The translations under genes and the position numbers were made by a program. Shown one piece after another: positions 33,707 to 44,517 of a stretch of DNA of 64,000 nucleotides. The stretch is from Cryptomeria japonica. Its lineage: Eukaryota > Streptophyta > Pinopsida > Cupressales > Cupressaceae. Every line of letters starts with the position of its first letter. Position 1 is the first letter of the stretch. The stretch lies in NCBI RefSeq assembly GCF_030272615.1, contig NC_081406.1, positions 111,445,783 to 111,509,782 of the forward strand, in the 5' to 3' direction. Under the pieces are notes generated by a model. That model was given only the letters and a program-made list of their open reading frames with translations. It searched no databases and was not told the DNA's origin.

Positions 33707-35296
33707 CTAGTCTAGCACGTCATCTACCTCCCGATCTTGCTGATCAATGTTTCGGGAAGGCAGGGAACATGCTAGAGGAGGAACATCCAACACAGTAGAT
33801 GGAGCTATCACAAGATCCAAACAAGGGCTATGTTCATGTTCCGAGCCACGTTGTTCTTGTCTAGGAGCTAGGATAAGTGCTTTAGAGAATTCGTTAGATA
33901 AATGGTTATCAATATCAACAAGTTCATATTCACTATCAGAAGCAAGAGGAGTAACATGTTCATCATGAATAACATTTTCATCTATATCATCATCAAGATT
34001 TATAAAAATAGGATCTTTAACCCGTACAGGATCAAGACCATCATGCATCTTATGTTTAGGAGATTTTGGAGAAAATGAAATAATGCTTGTTGAAGGTGTT
34101 TTTGGAGATTGCAAAGTTTGAGAAGCAACTGCTTGAGCTCTAAGACGACGCTTTCGTCGGCGTTCACGTGCAAAATGATTTCGTCTAGTCTTAGTAGGAA
34201 GTGGAGAAGATTGAGGAGGAGGAATGTTCTCATCCTTATCACTTGGGTGTTTAGGTTGTGGTCTCTTAGGTTGGATAATAGGAGAAGAAGAAGGTCTCTT
34301 CTCTCTATAAAAAGAAGGAGGAGGAACTGCTCCATATAAAGGAGGAATTTTTGGTTTAGGAAGAAGACCAAGTCCATCATGACGAGGAGGTATAGGTCTA
34401 CTTTTAGAAGGTTTATTAGGCATAGACATAGTCACATCCATAGGGATGGGTTGGGAATCTTCTTGAGGAAAGACATTAGTTTTATCTTTCAAAGGAAGAA
34501 CTTCCTTCTCAAGAACGATAGGAATGTCAAGTTTAGGTGTTCTAGGTTCACTTAAAGATAGGATCATATCTGTTTTCCATTTTTGATAAGATTTGAAAAG
34601 ATGATCACTTCGCGGAGGAAGAGATTGGAATTGTTTAGGCCAAAAGTAATCAATAGGAATGCTAGAAGTTCTTTCAGCTGGTTTAAAGAGACTATGATTG
34701 ACAGTAACAACTTCACCATTATGGGGAAATTTCAAACACTTATGAATAGGAGAAGCAATAGCTTTCATGGAAGATAGCCAAGGATAGCCAAGCTTCACAC
34801 GAAATTGTTCGGATGAAGGAATAATAGCAAAGTTCACATCAAGGGATTTGTTATGAACTTCAATAGGTAATGTAATAGAACCAATTGCAGGAGAAGAAAA
34901 TGCATCAAATAATTTCACAATCACATCTGTTTTGTCATAGATCACTTGATTCAATTGCAAAGTAAAAAGAAATTCTTCAGTAATAACATTAACCATGCAC
35001 GAAGGATCAATAAGCACTCCACGGCAAGGTGTATTCTTAACTTTTGCAACTATGTATAAAGGACCATCAGGTGCTCTAATGGTTTCACTAGAATCAAATG
35101 TGATGGAAGGTTCTTTAGGGTTTTCTTGCTGCTCTACAAAGTTAATCACATTTGGAGTCATAGACACAAGACCATCAGATGAGAGAGAGGAATCATTAGC
35201 CTCAACCGCATTAGAGGTATGAGAAGGTAATGGATCAGTAAAAATCTGAAGATTTTGGTTAGGAGGAGCTACAGATGTGTTGCCTTTATCATTCAC
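33707..35296 (-). CDS. Element G protease-like ORF, 529 codons
   Basis: The frame is open from 35314 and has no ATG at its start (first possible start is GTG at 35296), so it is probably made by -1 frameshifting from gag. Residues about 75-215 resemble a Gypsy retropepsin-like domain: PLYIVAKVKNTPCRGVLIDP, PIEVHNKSLDVNFAIIPSS, and the flap/tail LGYPWLSSMKAIASPIHKCL. The active-site triplet normally read as DGG or DTG is DPS here (LIDPSCMVNVI). The remainder is Pro/Ser-rich with a basic cluster (RRNHFARERRRKRRLRAQ). It ends with no RT, where Tat elements normally continue. Confidence 0.82.
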   Translation of the reverse strand: MNDKGNTSVAPPNQNLQIFTDPLPSHTSNAVEANDSSLSSDGLVSMTPNVINFVEQQENPKEPSITFDSSETIRAPDGPLYIVAKVKNTPCRGVLIDPSCMVNVITEEFLFTLQLNQVIYDKTDVIVKLFDAFSSPAIGSITLPIEVHNKSLDVNFAIIPSSEQFRVKLGYPWLSSMKAIASPIHKCLKFPHNGEVVTVNHSLFKPAERTSSIPIDYFWPKQFQSLPPRSDHLFKSYQKWKTDMILSLSEPRTPKLDIPIVLEKEVLPLKDKTNVFPQEDSQPIPMDVTMSMPNKPSKSRPIPPRHDGLGLLPKPKIPPLYGAVPPPSFYREKRPSSSPIIQPKRPQPKHPSDKDENIPPPQSSPLPTKTRRNHFARERRRKRRLRAQAVASQTLQSPKTPSTSIISFSPKSPKHKMHDGLDPVRVKDPIFINLDDDIDENVIHDEHVTPLASDSEYELVDIDNHLSNEFSKALILAPRQEQRGSEHEHSPCLDLVIAPSTVLDVPPLACSLPSRNIDQQDREVDDVLD

Positions 35297-37131
35297 TCCA
35301 GAAATAAAATAGTATTATTATCAATCAAATCTTGAATTTTACCCTTTAAAGAAAAACATTTTTCAGTATCATGCCCAGGCTGACGATGAAATTGACAAAA
35401 AGCTTTGTTATCAAAATAAGGTGAAGTAATCTTTGCAGGATCAATTTGCCTTATAGGAGGAAGAGTAAGCACATTTTGTTCCAATAACTTATTCATAATA
35501 CTATGCAATGATTCATTCAAAGGAGTATACTTTCTTTCTTTCTTGAAAAACTTAGAAATAGGAGGCACACCTGATGCTGCATTCACATTGTTGTTGATGA
35601 TGTTTTCATTGAATTTGATAGAATCTCTGTTCGATTTAAACTTTCCAAATGGTTGTTGACTGCTATCACCCTTATCACTCGGAGCCATAGGATGTGATTG
35701 TTCCATTTGACTCACAGTCAGTTGATAATTGTGAAGAGTTGCACACAACTGTTGGAAAGAAGTAAACTCAGAAAACAGAAGTTTGTCTCGAATATCTTTT
35801 TGTAAATTAGAAATAAAGATTCTTTGAATATCATTGTCAGGCACTGGAAAAGAAATTTGAGCATACAAATGCTTATATCTACCAATGAAATCAGTCACTT
35901 TTTCTTTAACACCTTGTTTACAATGCATTAAATCAATCAAAGTAACTTTAGGACTTATATTGTTTTGAAATTGTTGAATGAAAGCATTTGCAAGTTGTTC
36001 GAAAGAAGTAATAGAATAAGAAGGCAATGAGCAATACCATTGTAGGGCTTTGTCTCTTAATGTTCTAGTAAACAGTTTTGCAAGCAACCTTTGGTCATAA
36101 GCAAAATCAGTACATATTGTTTGAAAAGTCTTAACATGTGTTAGAGGATCTCCTTTACCATTATAAAGCTCCAAATGCGGGATTTCAACATGTTTAGGAG
36201 GGATAGCTCGAACAATGTCAAGAGAAAGTGGGCTCGCAACATCAAATGTGGGCACACTAAACTTAGATTGATTCATAGAGGCAATTTGTTGCTGTAAAGA
36301 AGAGACAGTTTGTGCAAGATTGTTAATGGTCGCTTCAGTCGAAGAGTTCATATTAGATGTGTTAGATTGAGATGGAGGTGTTATGTTATTGAAAGAAGGT
36401 AGAGAATAAGGTGGTGGGACTCTATGATAATTAGTCATAGGAGATGATTGGACAGGAGGAACACTACAAGGAGGAATGGAATGGTTAAATGAATTGCCCC
36501 CTTGCGTCATGTTCATTTGCAGAGAGGTAATAGGAACACTCATTGAAGGAATGAATGAAGAAGTCGGATTGAATGAAGGAAGAGGGTTAATTGAAGAGGA
36601 AGGATTGCCCCCATGATTGGTGATCATAGGCGGAATGTCTTGTATAGAAGTAGCCATTATGTTTGATGTAAAGGTAGGTATGCTAGCAATAGGAGTTGTC
36701 AAAGGAATAGAGTGATTGACTTGAGTAGGAGGTTGTGTATAACCTAAAGTTTCGGCACAACTCTTCATAGGCATCACATTCGAATCCACAATGTGTGCAA
36801 TACCACGCAAAATATCAATTCCATTCTTATCACTTTGAAGCATATGTTTTAGACCCTCAATTAAAGGAAGAGCTTGACTATCGAGATACTCATGAGACAT
36901 CCATTGGTGAAAATCATCAAATTGATTATCCAATTTCGAAAGTTGTTCTATAGAAACCTCATGGAGAGCTTCTTCATCATTAGGAGGATTAGAGGAATTA
37001 CCCATGTCCTCGTTAAAAAGGCTATTCAAATTAGGTTCCATCTCCTCAGTAATTAAACCTCGGAAAGACTTAATTCTACGGCTTCGTCTAACGGGAATAG
37101 TGTAAGTAGGGCTTATTGTTGTAAAACTCAT
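35293..37131 (-). CDS. Element G gag, intact, 612 codons
   Basis: Capsid/nucleocapsid precursor. Starts MSFTTISPTYTIPVRRSRR at 37131. The N-terminal 280 residues are Pro/Ser/Asn-rich and low complexity. The retrotransposon gag domain follows (YNGKGDPLTHVKTF, LRDKALQWYCSLP, FEQLANAFIQQFQNNIS, FIGRYKHLYAQISF). The C-terminus has FCQFHRQPGHDTEKCFSLKG then KIQDLIDN, a short Cys/His motif that is a hallmark of Tat-type Gypsy gag. No stops or frameshifts. It ends in TGA, and the next ORF overlaps in the -1 frame, so a protease fusion by frameshifting is possible. Confidence 0.92.
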   Translation of the reverse strand: MSFTTISPTYTIPVRRSRRIKSFRGLITEEMEPNLNSLFNEDMGNSSNPPNDEEALHEVSIEQLSKLDNQFDDFHQWMSHEYLDSQALPLIEGLKHMLQSDKNGIDILRGIAHIVDSNVMPMKSCAETLGYTQPPTQVNHSIPLTTPIASIPTFTSNIMATSIQDIPPMITNHGGNPSSSINPLPSFNPTSSFIPSMSVPITSLQMNMTQGGNSFNHSIPPCSVPPVQSSPMTNYHRVPPPYSLPSFNNITPPSQSNTSNMNSSTEATINNLAQTVSSLQQQIASMNQSKFSVPTFDVASPLSLDIVRAIPPKHVEIPHLELYNGKGDPLTHVKTFQTICTDFAYDQRLLAKLFTRTLRDKALQWYCSLPSYSITSFEQLANAFIQQFQNNISPKVTLIDLMHCKQGVKEKVTDFIGRYKHLYAQISFPVPDNDIQRIFISNLQKDIRDKLLFSEFTSFQQLCATLHNYQLTVSQMEQSHPMAPSDKGDSSQQPFGKFKSNRDSIKFNENIINNNVNAASGVPPISKFFKKERKYTPLNESLHSIMNKLLEQNVLTLPPIRQIDPAKITSPYFDNKAFCQFHRQPGHDTEKCFSLKGKIQDLIDNNTILFLE

Positions 37132-38289
37132 GCACTAAAAAGGGAGAGAAGATTTTGAATTTAGAGGTAGCAATTGTCAGTAAAATCAGCCAATCTTCTA
37201 GATTTAGGCTGTTAAATGCAATCACGATAGTCTCCCGAAATTTCGGAAAAAATGTCCGGGACCGTGGCGCTCGGAGTGCACACGGTCCTTGCAACTTTTT
37301 TCGAAATTTGCAGGGATGAAAGGTATGATAATTTTAGAGCTAATCTGAAAAAAATTGAGTGATTTTACGATCTGTAGATAGGCCAAATTAAAGTTGCAAT
37401 CTCAAAATTGAACCCTACTAAGATTGTCGAAAAATGCAAAATTTGAATTTTGAAAAAGAGAGGGAAACTGAAATTTTGAATTTTATGATTTTAGAGGGAA
37501 TACCAAAAGCAATGCAAGTTTTGAAATTTAAAAATTGACTCAATTTCACGCGAAATTCAATTTTGAAAGCGGAAATCAAAGTTGTTGTAATTAAGCACTT
37601 AATTTCAAAAGTCACAAATTGCAAGAATGTGAATAAAGCACTGAAATTTCGAATGAATGCAAACACACTTTTCAGATTTAGGACAGTAAGAACACAATTT
37701 TGACACAAAATTTCAATTTCAACAATTTTTGAATGATTAGGAGCCTTAAACCAAGCAATCACAAGACCAACTTTGACTGTAATTTTGAAAGTGTTATAAT
37801 TGATAAAATCAGCCAAAATTCTGGATTTTAGCAGAAAAATACAATAAAATCTTGCTCCTGAAATTTCGGAAAAAATGTCGGGGACGATGGCGCTCGGAGT
37901 GCACACGATCCTCGCAACTTTTTTCCAAATTTTCAGGGATGAAAGATATTGTGATTTTATTGCGGAATCTAAAGTTACAGCTGATTTGGAGATGTTTTGA
38001 TCAGTGAAATTGTCGGACAAAGGTTGAATCAAGAAGGTTTCAAAAATTAGGGTTTTGACACTTAACCACTTAATTTTCAAAATTAAAGCACAAATATGAA
38101 CTGATAATTTGTAATAAAAGGGCAGATCTGAAACAAGCATTAATAATTAAGCATTTCACGAGTTCAATTACTAAAAGGAAATTTAGGGTTTTTATGCAAT
38201 TAACCTCTAAAATTTTGCAAAAGATCAAACATGGAAATGTAATCAAGGAATCCAATTTTCAAGTCTAACCATGAATAATCAGAAAGGAT
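37132..38289 (-). other. Element G leader with internal duplication
   Basis: Non-coding. A block of about 115 bp occurs twice, at 37230-37345 and 37855-37970. Each copy contains GAAATTTCGGAAAAAATGTC followed by a GGAC...GTCC-type palindrome (the second decayed). No convincing ORF; the 240-codon frame at 37418-38140 is A/T-biased and shows no motif. Confidence 0.65.
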
Positions 38290-38308
38290 GTTCACGTCGG
38301 GTTCACCA
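38290..38308 (-). other. Element G primer-binding site
   Basis: TGGTGAACCCGACGTGAAC on the - strand, three bases after the LTR end. It starts with the obligatory TGG (complement of CCA). I could not assign the donor tRNA. Confidence 0.6.
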
Positions 38309-38311
38309 AAA

Positions 38312-39558
38312 TGTAAAACGGAAAATCGCAATCGAACCCTAGTTGCTCTCCCCTCTTCCAACTCCGAGGAGAGAGAAGGGAGCTCGCTAGGGTTGATGGT
38401 TTTCACTTAGGGAGACTTTACATTCAAAAGAGGGGTTGAAACCCACGAGATCCAATCCCACACAAGGCAAGATTGGATGCTAAATGAGTTTCAAGGGTTA
38501 AGACAACAAGGCTACCCTCTTTTGTAAAGAATGTGCATAGAAGAATTATGCTAGGAATGCATAGAAAGTGACAAAGATTCGCTTATAAACTGAGATAGGG
38601 ATATAGGATGAAGCTGCGGACCTGAAATTAGCAGTAAAATGTCGATGCGGTGCTGTCCTGCAAATTTGAGCAAAAGTTGTCGGGACGATGGCGCCCGGCG
38701 CCACGGTCCTCCGAAAAATCCGCGAAACGAAGGGGCATCTGTTCGTCTCTGCACAAGGATTCCAGATCTTCAATTTCAGCCGCATACCTGCAACCTACAC
38801 ACAGAAAAGCGAAGACGATTGGGGGGTTAGGGATTAGGGGTTTGCCTTTAGGTCAAACCCCGGTTTTGGAATTAACCAAGAAATGAGAAATTGCTGTAAA
38901 TGTAAATGTCTGTAATGTAAAACAAGTACTAATACCTTGTTATAAGGATGTTTGTATCCTTATGTGCGAAGGTATAGATGTTGTTGTTTGTTGTATGTAG
39001 TATGTTGTATGTTGTAATATGTGATCTCCTCTTCAATGGTTGAATCCTTGTCTTGAATGCAACACTTAGCCTTGAATGGAGACTTAGAAGGAATGCTTGA
39101 ATGCTTGAATGCTTGAATGTTTGAGTATAGTTTCCACGCCTTGTACACATATGTCCTTCTTCTTTTCATCTTACCCAAATGGGAGAGAAAAATGTAGTTT
39201 ATATACTTGTCAATTAGGGTTGATAGACTGATTTTCCCGACCTTAGGCCGACCAGGAAAGTTAATTTTCCAATTGCAAACAAAAAGACCTGAAGTCCCAA
39301 AGGAGACCGGGCCCAAAATAGGGCCAGGGACCAGGGCGCTGGGCACCATGGTCCTGGGGGACCAGGGCGCTGGGCGCTCTGGTCCCACCTCCCGGGACAG
39401 CGGGGTGCAAAGGAGGTTCAGGCCAGGGTGTTTGAAAAATGTAGTTTTTAATGTCATAAACAGGTTTCGGGGTCTCCATTCAGGTTCAGTGTTGCATCGC
39501 CATCGTGAAGACTGAAATGCAGTCGAAATTGCAAGTGTCGCAATTTTAGGACGCTACA
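38312..39558 (-). repeat. Element G 5' LTR (element sense)
   Basis: Near-identical to its partner, with palindromes at 38683-38709, 39328-39354 and 39359-39385. Confidence 0.94.
39198..39205 (-). promoter_or_regulatory. TATA box of element G 5' LTR
   Basis: TATATAAA on the - strand, in the position expected for the element promoter; an identical box is in the other LTR at 32604-32611. Confidence 0.55.
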
Positions 39559-39563
39559 GGTAT

Positions 39564-39840
39564 ATAGGTCAGTTGGATTAAATCATTTTGATATGATTGT
39601 AATGGATAGAAGATAGTGGATATATGGATGTGATATGATATAAAATATCAGAGAGATCATATAAGTGAGAATATTTGTGTAAGGGTTATTCTGGTAAATG
39701 GTTTAGGGTTTCAGACCGAAACAAATAGAGCTTAACCAGAACTGTATTTTGGCATAAAAGATGCTATCTTTTGCAGTTCACCACTTCTTTGGATTGTAGT
39801 ATGGATTTACCCCCCCTCTTAGTGTTATTGGATTCCAACA
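39564..39840 (+). repeat. Element F 3' LTR, second part
   Basis: Continues the LTR after G and ends ...CCCCCCTCTTAGTGTTATTGG then TTCCAACA, with the C-run seen at the same place in the other copia LTRs. Confidence 0.8.
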
Positions 39841-40935
39841 AATCTCCCTACTCAATTGGGACCCCTTTTGGCATCATTCTTCCAAATATCCTTCTATTTT
39901 AGCCCTTGCATAACCTTATGACCCTTTTCTAGCTCCAAAATAGGGCAGGATAGGGACGTGGTGCCCCTGTCTTCTCTCTTTGGGTGGCCCTAAAATGGGT
40001 CCATCTAGCCCTTGACCCTAATTTTCTCTTTGAGATTTAAATTTCCCCTATGTTGGCCTTCGGTGAGATGAAAATTAATCCTCCTAGGCAAGTATAAAAA
40101 GGAGTTTAGTCCTCTCATTTGCATAAGTGAAATTAAGGAGGAGGCCTTCCATATCGTCATCAAGCATTCAAGTCTTCAAACATCTCCTTCTTCACGTGTC
40201 TTCTTCATTCATCCATTGAAGCAACATTACAATATTCATTTGCAAGCATGCATGTGTGTTAGGGTTTTTTCATGTTACATGCCATTTCATGCAACACTTG
40301 TACATTCAAGAAGCAAAGCAACCATCATAAAAAAATTGCAGATCTACAAGGTATCCATTTCCATTATTTCCATTTAAGCATTTGCAATTACTTTCTTTCA
40401 AGGTCAATTCCTCAACCTCGGTTCAAATAAGGCAAACCTTTATCCACAACCCTTCTTCCCTTCTTTTCTGTGTGTAGGTTGCAGCTCTTGTGTGCAACTG
40501 TAATAGTAGATTTAGGCTTCATTTGTAGAGACAGAAAAACCCTTTTCGACTCGCGGATTTTTTAGAGGACCGGGTGCAACTTCAACTTGGTCCTGATAAC
40601 TTTTCTCCAAATTTGCAAGTAGGTCCGTATTAGTCTAAATACCTCATATCCGAAGTTACAACGCGATCCCAAATTGGTAGCCCCTTATTTCACCCATTTT
40701 GTCTTCATTTTCTGCATAGTCAACAAGTCAACTCTTCTACTTACAAAAGAGGATAAATTGCATTGCACCCTTGCAATTCACTTAGTATTTAGATCCTTAT
40801 TCACTCCAGGGTTTGGATCTAGTGAATTTAACCCCTCTTTTGAATTTAAAGTATCTCCCAAGTGAAAATCATCCCAGTGATTTCCTTTCTCTCTCCTAGG
40901 TGGGGAATCACTAGGGTTAAATTTTCCACTTTACA
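39841..40935 (+). repeat. LTR fragment H, related to element G, opposite strand
   Basis: Its end (40800-40935) matches the U5 end of the G LTR in order: TTTGAAT.TAAAGT, TCCCAAGTGAAAA, TTCTCTCTCCTAG, ACTAGGGTT, then CCACTTTACA. It also shares TTTTCTGTGTGTAGGTTGCAG at about 40466-40486. A TATAAAAA box lies at 40093-40100. The start is cut by element F, and no primer site follows, because a microsatellite begins directly at 40936. Confidence 0.7.
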
Positions 40936-40998
<63 letters not shown>

Positions 40999-41178
40999 AC
41001 ATATATACATACATATATAATGTTGTATCTATATGTATATATAGATGTATGTACATGTATGTATATATACACATGTATGTACATACACACACACATACAT
41101 ACATACATACATACATACATACATGCACACACATACATACACACACACATACACACACATATACATATACATATATAA
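40936..41178. repeat. Compound microsatellite
   Basis: AT/TA runs, then a GT run of about 38 bases, then irregular TATG, TACA and CA repeats. Open frames here in several phases (Cys/Val, Tyr/Thr/His) are artefacts of the repeat. Confidence 0.95.
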
Positions 41179-43500
41179 CAAATTCAAGCTCATAATCTTA
41201 ATAGCTTGCGCAAAGGAAATATTGCTAATATCAAATCCTATTACTTTTTGGAAGGACTTGCATAATTAAACACAACACAACATCCTTATTACTTTTTGAT
41301 GAGATTGATTTGGAAATCAAAGTCAATGATTTATTTTATAAACATATTTGATGTTCAAAATTTACTTCAAAAAATAAATTAATTCTTTGAAGCAATTACT
41401 ATTTTATCCCAAATCTACATGATCCATCTCTTAGTGAAATACCTTTGAGATGCGTAAGAATATGCCTGATATCAACCCTTAGAATGCCATTATCAACTAT
41501 TGGTTGAAATAGTGTTTTAATTAACCAGATTTGTACAATGATGATCTATGTGTGAAATCACTCTTAAGGGTTATGAATTTTCATCTTTCAATTCTAGACC
41601 TAGAGAGTTTTTGTCCTCAAGTTAGTTCTATGCTTCACAAGGAATAGAAATCAGACATTTTTTTTTCTTCTCAATATGCCTCCTCCTCCTTTCTTGGTCT
41701 CTTGTAAATAGAGTTTTTCTCCATGATTCATAATTCTTTAATCACCTCTTGATTAATATAAAAAATATATTTTACTTATAATAATATTTTGTAACATTAC
41801 TTAATCCTTTTTTGGAAGTAGCTGCCTTTAACTTTTGTGATTTCTTTTAGCCTTCGATATCATGCCTACCTTTATCTTTGTTTTAATCATTGATTTGACT
41901 TTGTCTTATTCAAATCCTCTTTACAAATTCTCAATTATCAACACCTTTGATCCCCTTTAGTGGTTGTTGGAACTAATAAAAACTATATTGCAAGTCTTCC
42001 TTTGTCTTGTATTAGTTACTTGAATAACTACACCCCCTTTCAAATTCTTTTAGTTCTTCACACACTCCCTTAATAAATTAAAAAAAGCAATATTTTAAAT
42101 ATTTTAATGTCAAAATGAATTCAATGAAGCATACTTGTAATCCTTGGTATGGTTATTAAATGATTAGGATGGTTTAGTTTAGGTTTAATTTCAAGGAGGG
42201 GAGACTAAAATTTACCTAGTTCAAATCTTTGGATGCAAAAACATCCCTTGAGTTTTCAAGTTTGACTCACATCAACTCCCTCCAACTTTTTGTTATGAGC
42301 TAACTAAAGTAGACAATATTTCAAGTTGCATACTAGTTTATTGTATAAAAAGACAAACCCTAATTCATTATGATCATTGAGGAATCACTAAGAATAGACA
42401 AGATCTTGTATGAAAACTCCATAACAACTTGTATTATCACAAGTACATGCCATCAACATTGCATCAACAATCTAGGCATATTGCATGCGTACATACCATA
42501 TTTTATCACTATTTTATATAGGTTCTAGCAATTAAGACAAACAAATTCTAGACAAAACATTAGTACATACTATATTTTATCATTATTTTATATAGCTTGT
42601 AGCAATTAAGACAAACAAATTGTAGACTTAATATTGGTGAAGCTAAGGTCCATAGATTAGGTTTAGATCTACAAGCATGGTGGTCAATTTTGCAATCATA
42701 AAAGTGAACTAAAGTGGTAGATGGTAAATTTCTTAATCCTAAGGTGTTTGCTTAATAAGTCCATTATTGTGATATATTGTCATTTTAGTTGACAACATCT
42801 AGTACAACAAGATCTTTATCAAACTAAAGCCAAGTGCTATTATTTTATTTATTTAAATTCTAGTTTTTATTGTTGTAGCATAAATGGCCCCAACTCTTTA
42901 TCCTAGGTTAGATTATTGCTCATTATGATTAAAGTAGTTTATTATAAAATATCTATGTGAGGTGTGATATTTTCCATTATGTTCATAAGGCGAGCTACTT
43001 CTATTATGGCCCACCTTTGTTGACATAAATTTCATGATATTATGGACCAATTCTTCCAACCAATGAATAAAAATATGCAACCTCAACTCTTCAACAACTC
43101 TTTTAATTATTATAAATATATTGAAATTATAAACTTTCTTAATTATAAACTTTCTTAAAGATCCCAACACATTTGATATTCAATTGAAAATAAACAATTG
43201 CAATGACAAATTCAAGTTGGTTCAAAACATATACAAATAAAAAATGTAGATCTAGGATAAACATTTGGCTATGTTTATTAAGTAATTGAAATTCAAATGT
43301 AGTCAAATGTGTTTGATTTTGAATTTCAATCAATAAATAACATGTTTGATTTTAAATTTCAATAAATTAATAAATACGATCAAATGTGCATCTTGAATGC
43401 TAGATAGACAATACATACAATAGTCTACACAAAATAACCAAGAACATTAATCCATACTAACAACAAATAAATAAATAGGAGGTCCAATAAGCTAGCAGGC
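41179..43500. other. AT-rich intergenic DNA
   Basis: No convincing gene. It holds a 74-bp-period duplication at 42491-42638 (TTTTATCA.TATTTTATATAG then AATTAAGACAAACAAATT, twice) and short inverted AATTTCAA/TTGAAATT words around 43280-43370. Confidence 0.6.
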
Positions 43501-43528
43501 AAGTCTATGAGAAAAAGGAAAAGATAAG

Positions 43529-43870
43529 ATGGAGGTGAACAAACTTGAGGAAGACTCTGAGACGAAGGAGGCGTTCATAGATTCTGAGGAGGAGAATAGC
43601 CTGGAGAAGATGACCACTGGCCACTTAGATGGCACTAAGTCGATGTCGATGAACCTGATGGAGGATGCCCACTTGTCCGATGATGCTCTCTTGGTTGAAG
43701 GAACCCACCTGGCAGGGGAGACTCATCCTTGCACTAAACGTGACGACATTGTTGTTGACCTTGGTACCTTGAAGGCGAAAGTCATTGGCCTTGAAAAGAA
43801 GATGCTTGGGAAGGACGCTGAAGATGATGGAAACTATAAGGGCTTGTTTAAGTTCGTCATTGAGAATTAG
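43529..43870 (+). CDS. Hypothetical 113-codon acidic ORF
   Basis: Starts MEVNKLEEDSETKEAFIDSE, rich in Glu and Asp, with a short helix (DLGTLKAKVIGLEKKMLG) near the C-terminus. Its base composition is more GC-rich than the AT-rich surroundings, which favours a real or once-real coding segment. No family recognised and no clear promoter. It could be a retroelement fragment. Confidence 0.3.
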   Translation: MEVNKLEEDSETKEAFIDSEEENSLEKMTTGHLDGTKSMSMNLMEDAHLSDDALLVEGTHLAGETHPCTKRDDIVVDLGTLKAKVIGLEKKMLGKDAEDDGNYKGLFKFVIEN

Positions 43871-44480
43871 AATGGGCTATTTGCATAGTCAATTATTTGT
43901 TGTTTTTTGATGTTTTAATCATCTAAAATTCATATACTTTAAAGACTTTTATACTGCCAGTTTTATTACTCTAAACTGTTTTTGATATTATGGACTGGAC
44001 CGTTATTATACTCTTAATGTGCTTTTAATGGCTTATTATAATTGCCTACAAACTATTTATAACAAGATCAACACCCAATTTAACTACTTATTGATAAAGA
44101 CAACAAATAAATAGACAATCCATAACTAAACAGTTCCAAACAATAATAACCACCCCTACCTAAACAAAAATAAATTACAAACAAAAACCACCCCAAAAAA
44201 GCACACCCACAACAACGACCCAAAAAAAACCAAGCAACCATCCAAACAACAACTCTTCTGAATATTATTATTAAAATTAAATATTCCTAAAGTAATCAGA
44301 GAGATACGCGAACCCTTCGCTTAATAGAAACGTTGACTCTAGACCCACATGGGGTTATGATTGCATGGTAGAGCCCAACTATAGTTAACCATTTCCAAAA
44401 TAATCCACAAAAATCCAAATTAACGTAAAAATAATCCTCAGCTCGAAGCTCGTAATGAGGAGAATTAACAAACTAACCCC
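43871..44480. other. Intergenic DNA upstream of the hydrolase gene
   Basis: A/C-rich on the + strand around 44100-44250, otherwise nothing recognisable. Confidence 0.5.
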
Positions 44481-44517
44481 TAGGCAGTGGGGCCACTTGA
44501 AGTTAGCGCCAACACAT

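Larger units (their letters stand above)
31717..39558 (-). mobile_element. Element G: young gag-protease-only Gypsy element
   Basis: 7.8 kb with LTRs at 31717-32964 and 38312-39558 and a perfect target duplication GGTAT (31712-31716 and 39559-39563). The LTRs differ at about 16 bases plus one indel in 1,248 (about 1.3%, counted by eye), the lowest among the full pairs here. On the - strand it has a primer site, leader, intact 612-codon gag, intact 529-codon protease-like ORF, about 740 bp of non-coding sequence, polypurine tract and LTR. RT, RNase H and integrase are absent. The gag type points to the Tat branch of Gypsy. Confidence 0.94.
30343..39840 (+). mobile_element. Element F: 5'-truncated copia-type element, split by G
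   Basis: On the + strand: the end of a coiled-coil ORF (to 31084), a 3' UTR with purine tracts like those of element A, a final polypurine tract at 31375-31385, and a 3' LTR (31387-31716 plus 39564-39840, about 607 bp) interrupted by G. The LTR starts TGTTAGC and ends TTCCAACA. Everything upstream of the ORF end, including the 5' LTR, is missing; the junction with relic B is at about 30342. No polymerase is present in the retained part. Confidence 0.75.

Noticed and set aside
37418-38140. 240-codon - strand ORF in the element G leader
   Set aside because: Phe/Ile/Lys-rich from AT-rich DNA, no motif, begins upstream of the duplicated leader block; not consistent with any retroelement protein.
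40931-41269. Several ORFs of 74-79 codons of Cys/Val or Tyr/Thr/His
   Set aside because: Direct products of the microsatellite.
44290-44400. Possible tRNA-like sequence with a GGTAGAG word
   Set aside because: No cloverleaf stems or T-loop could be placed around it.
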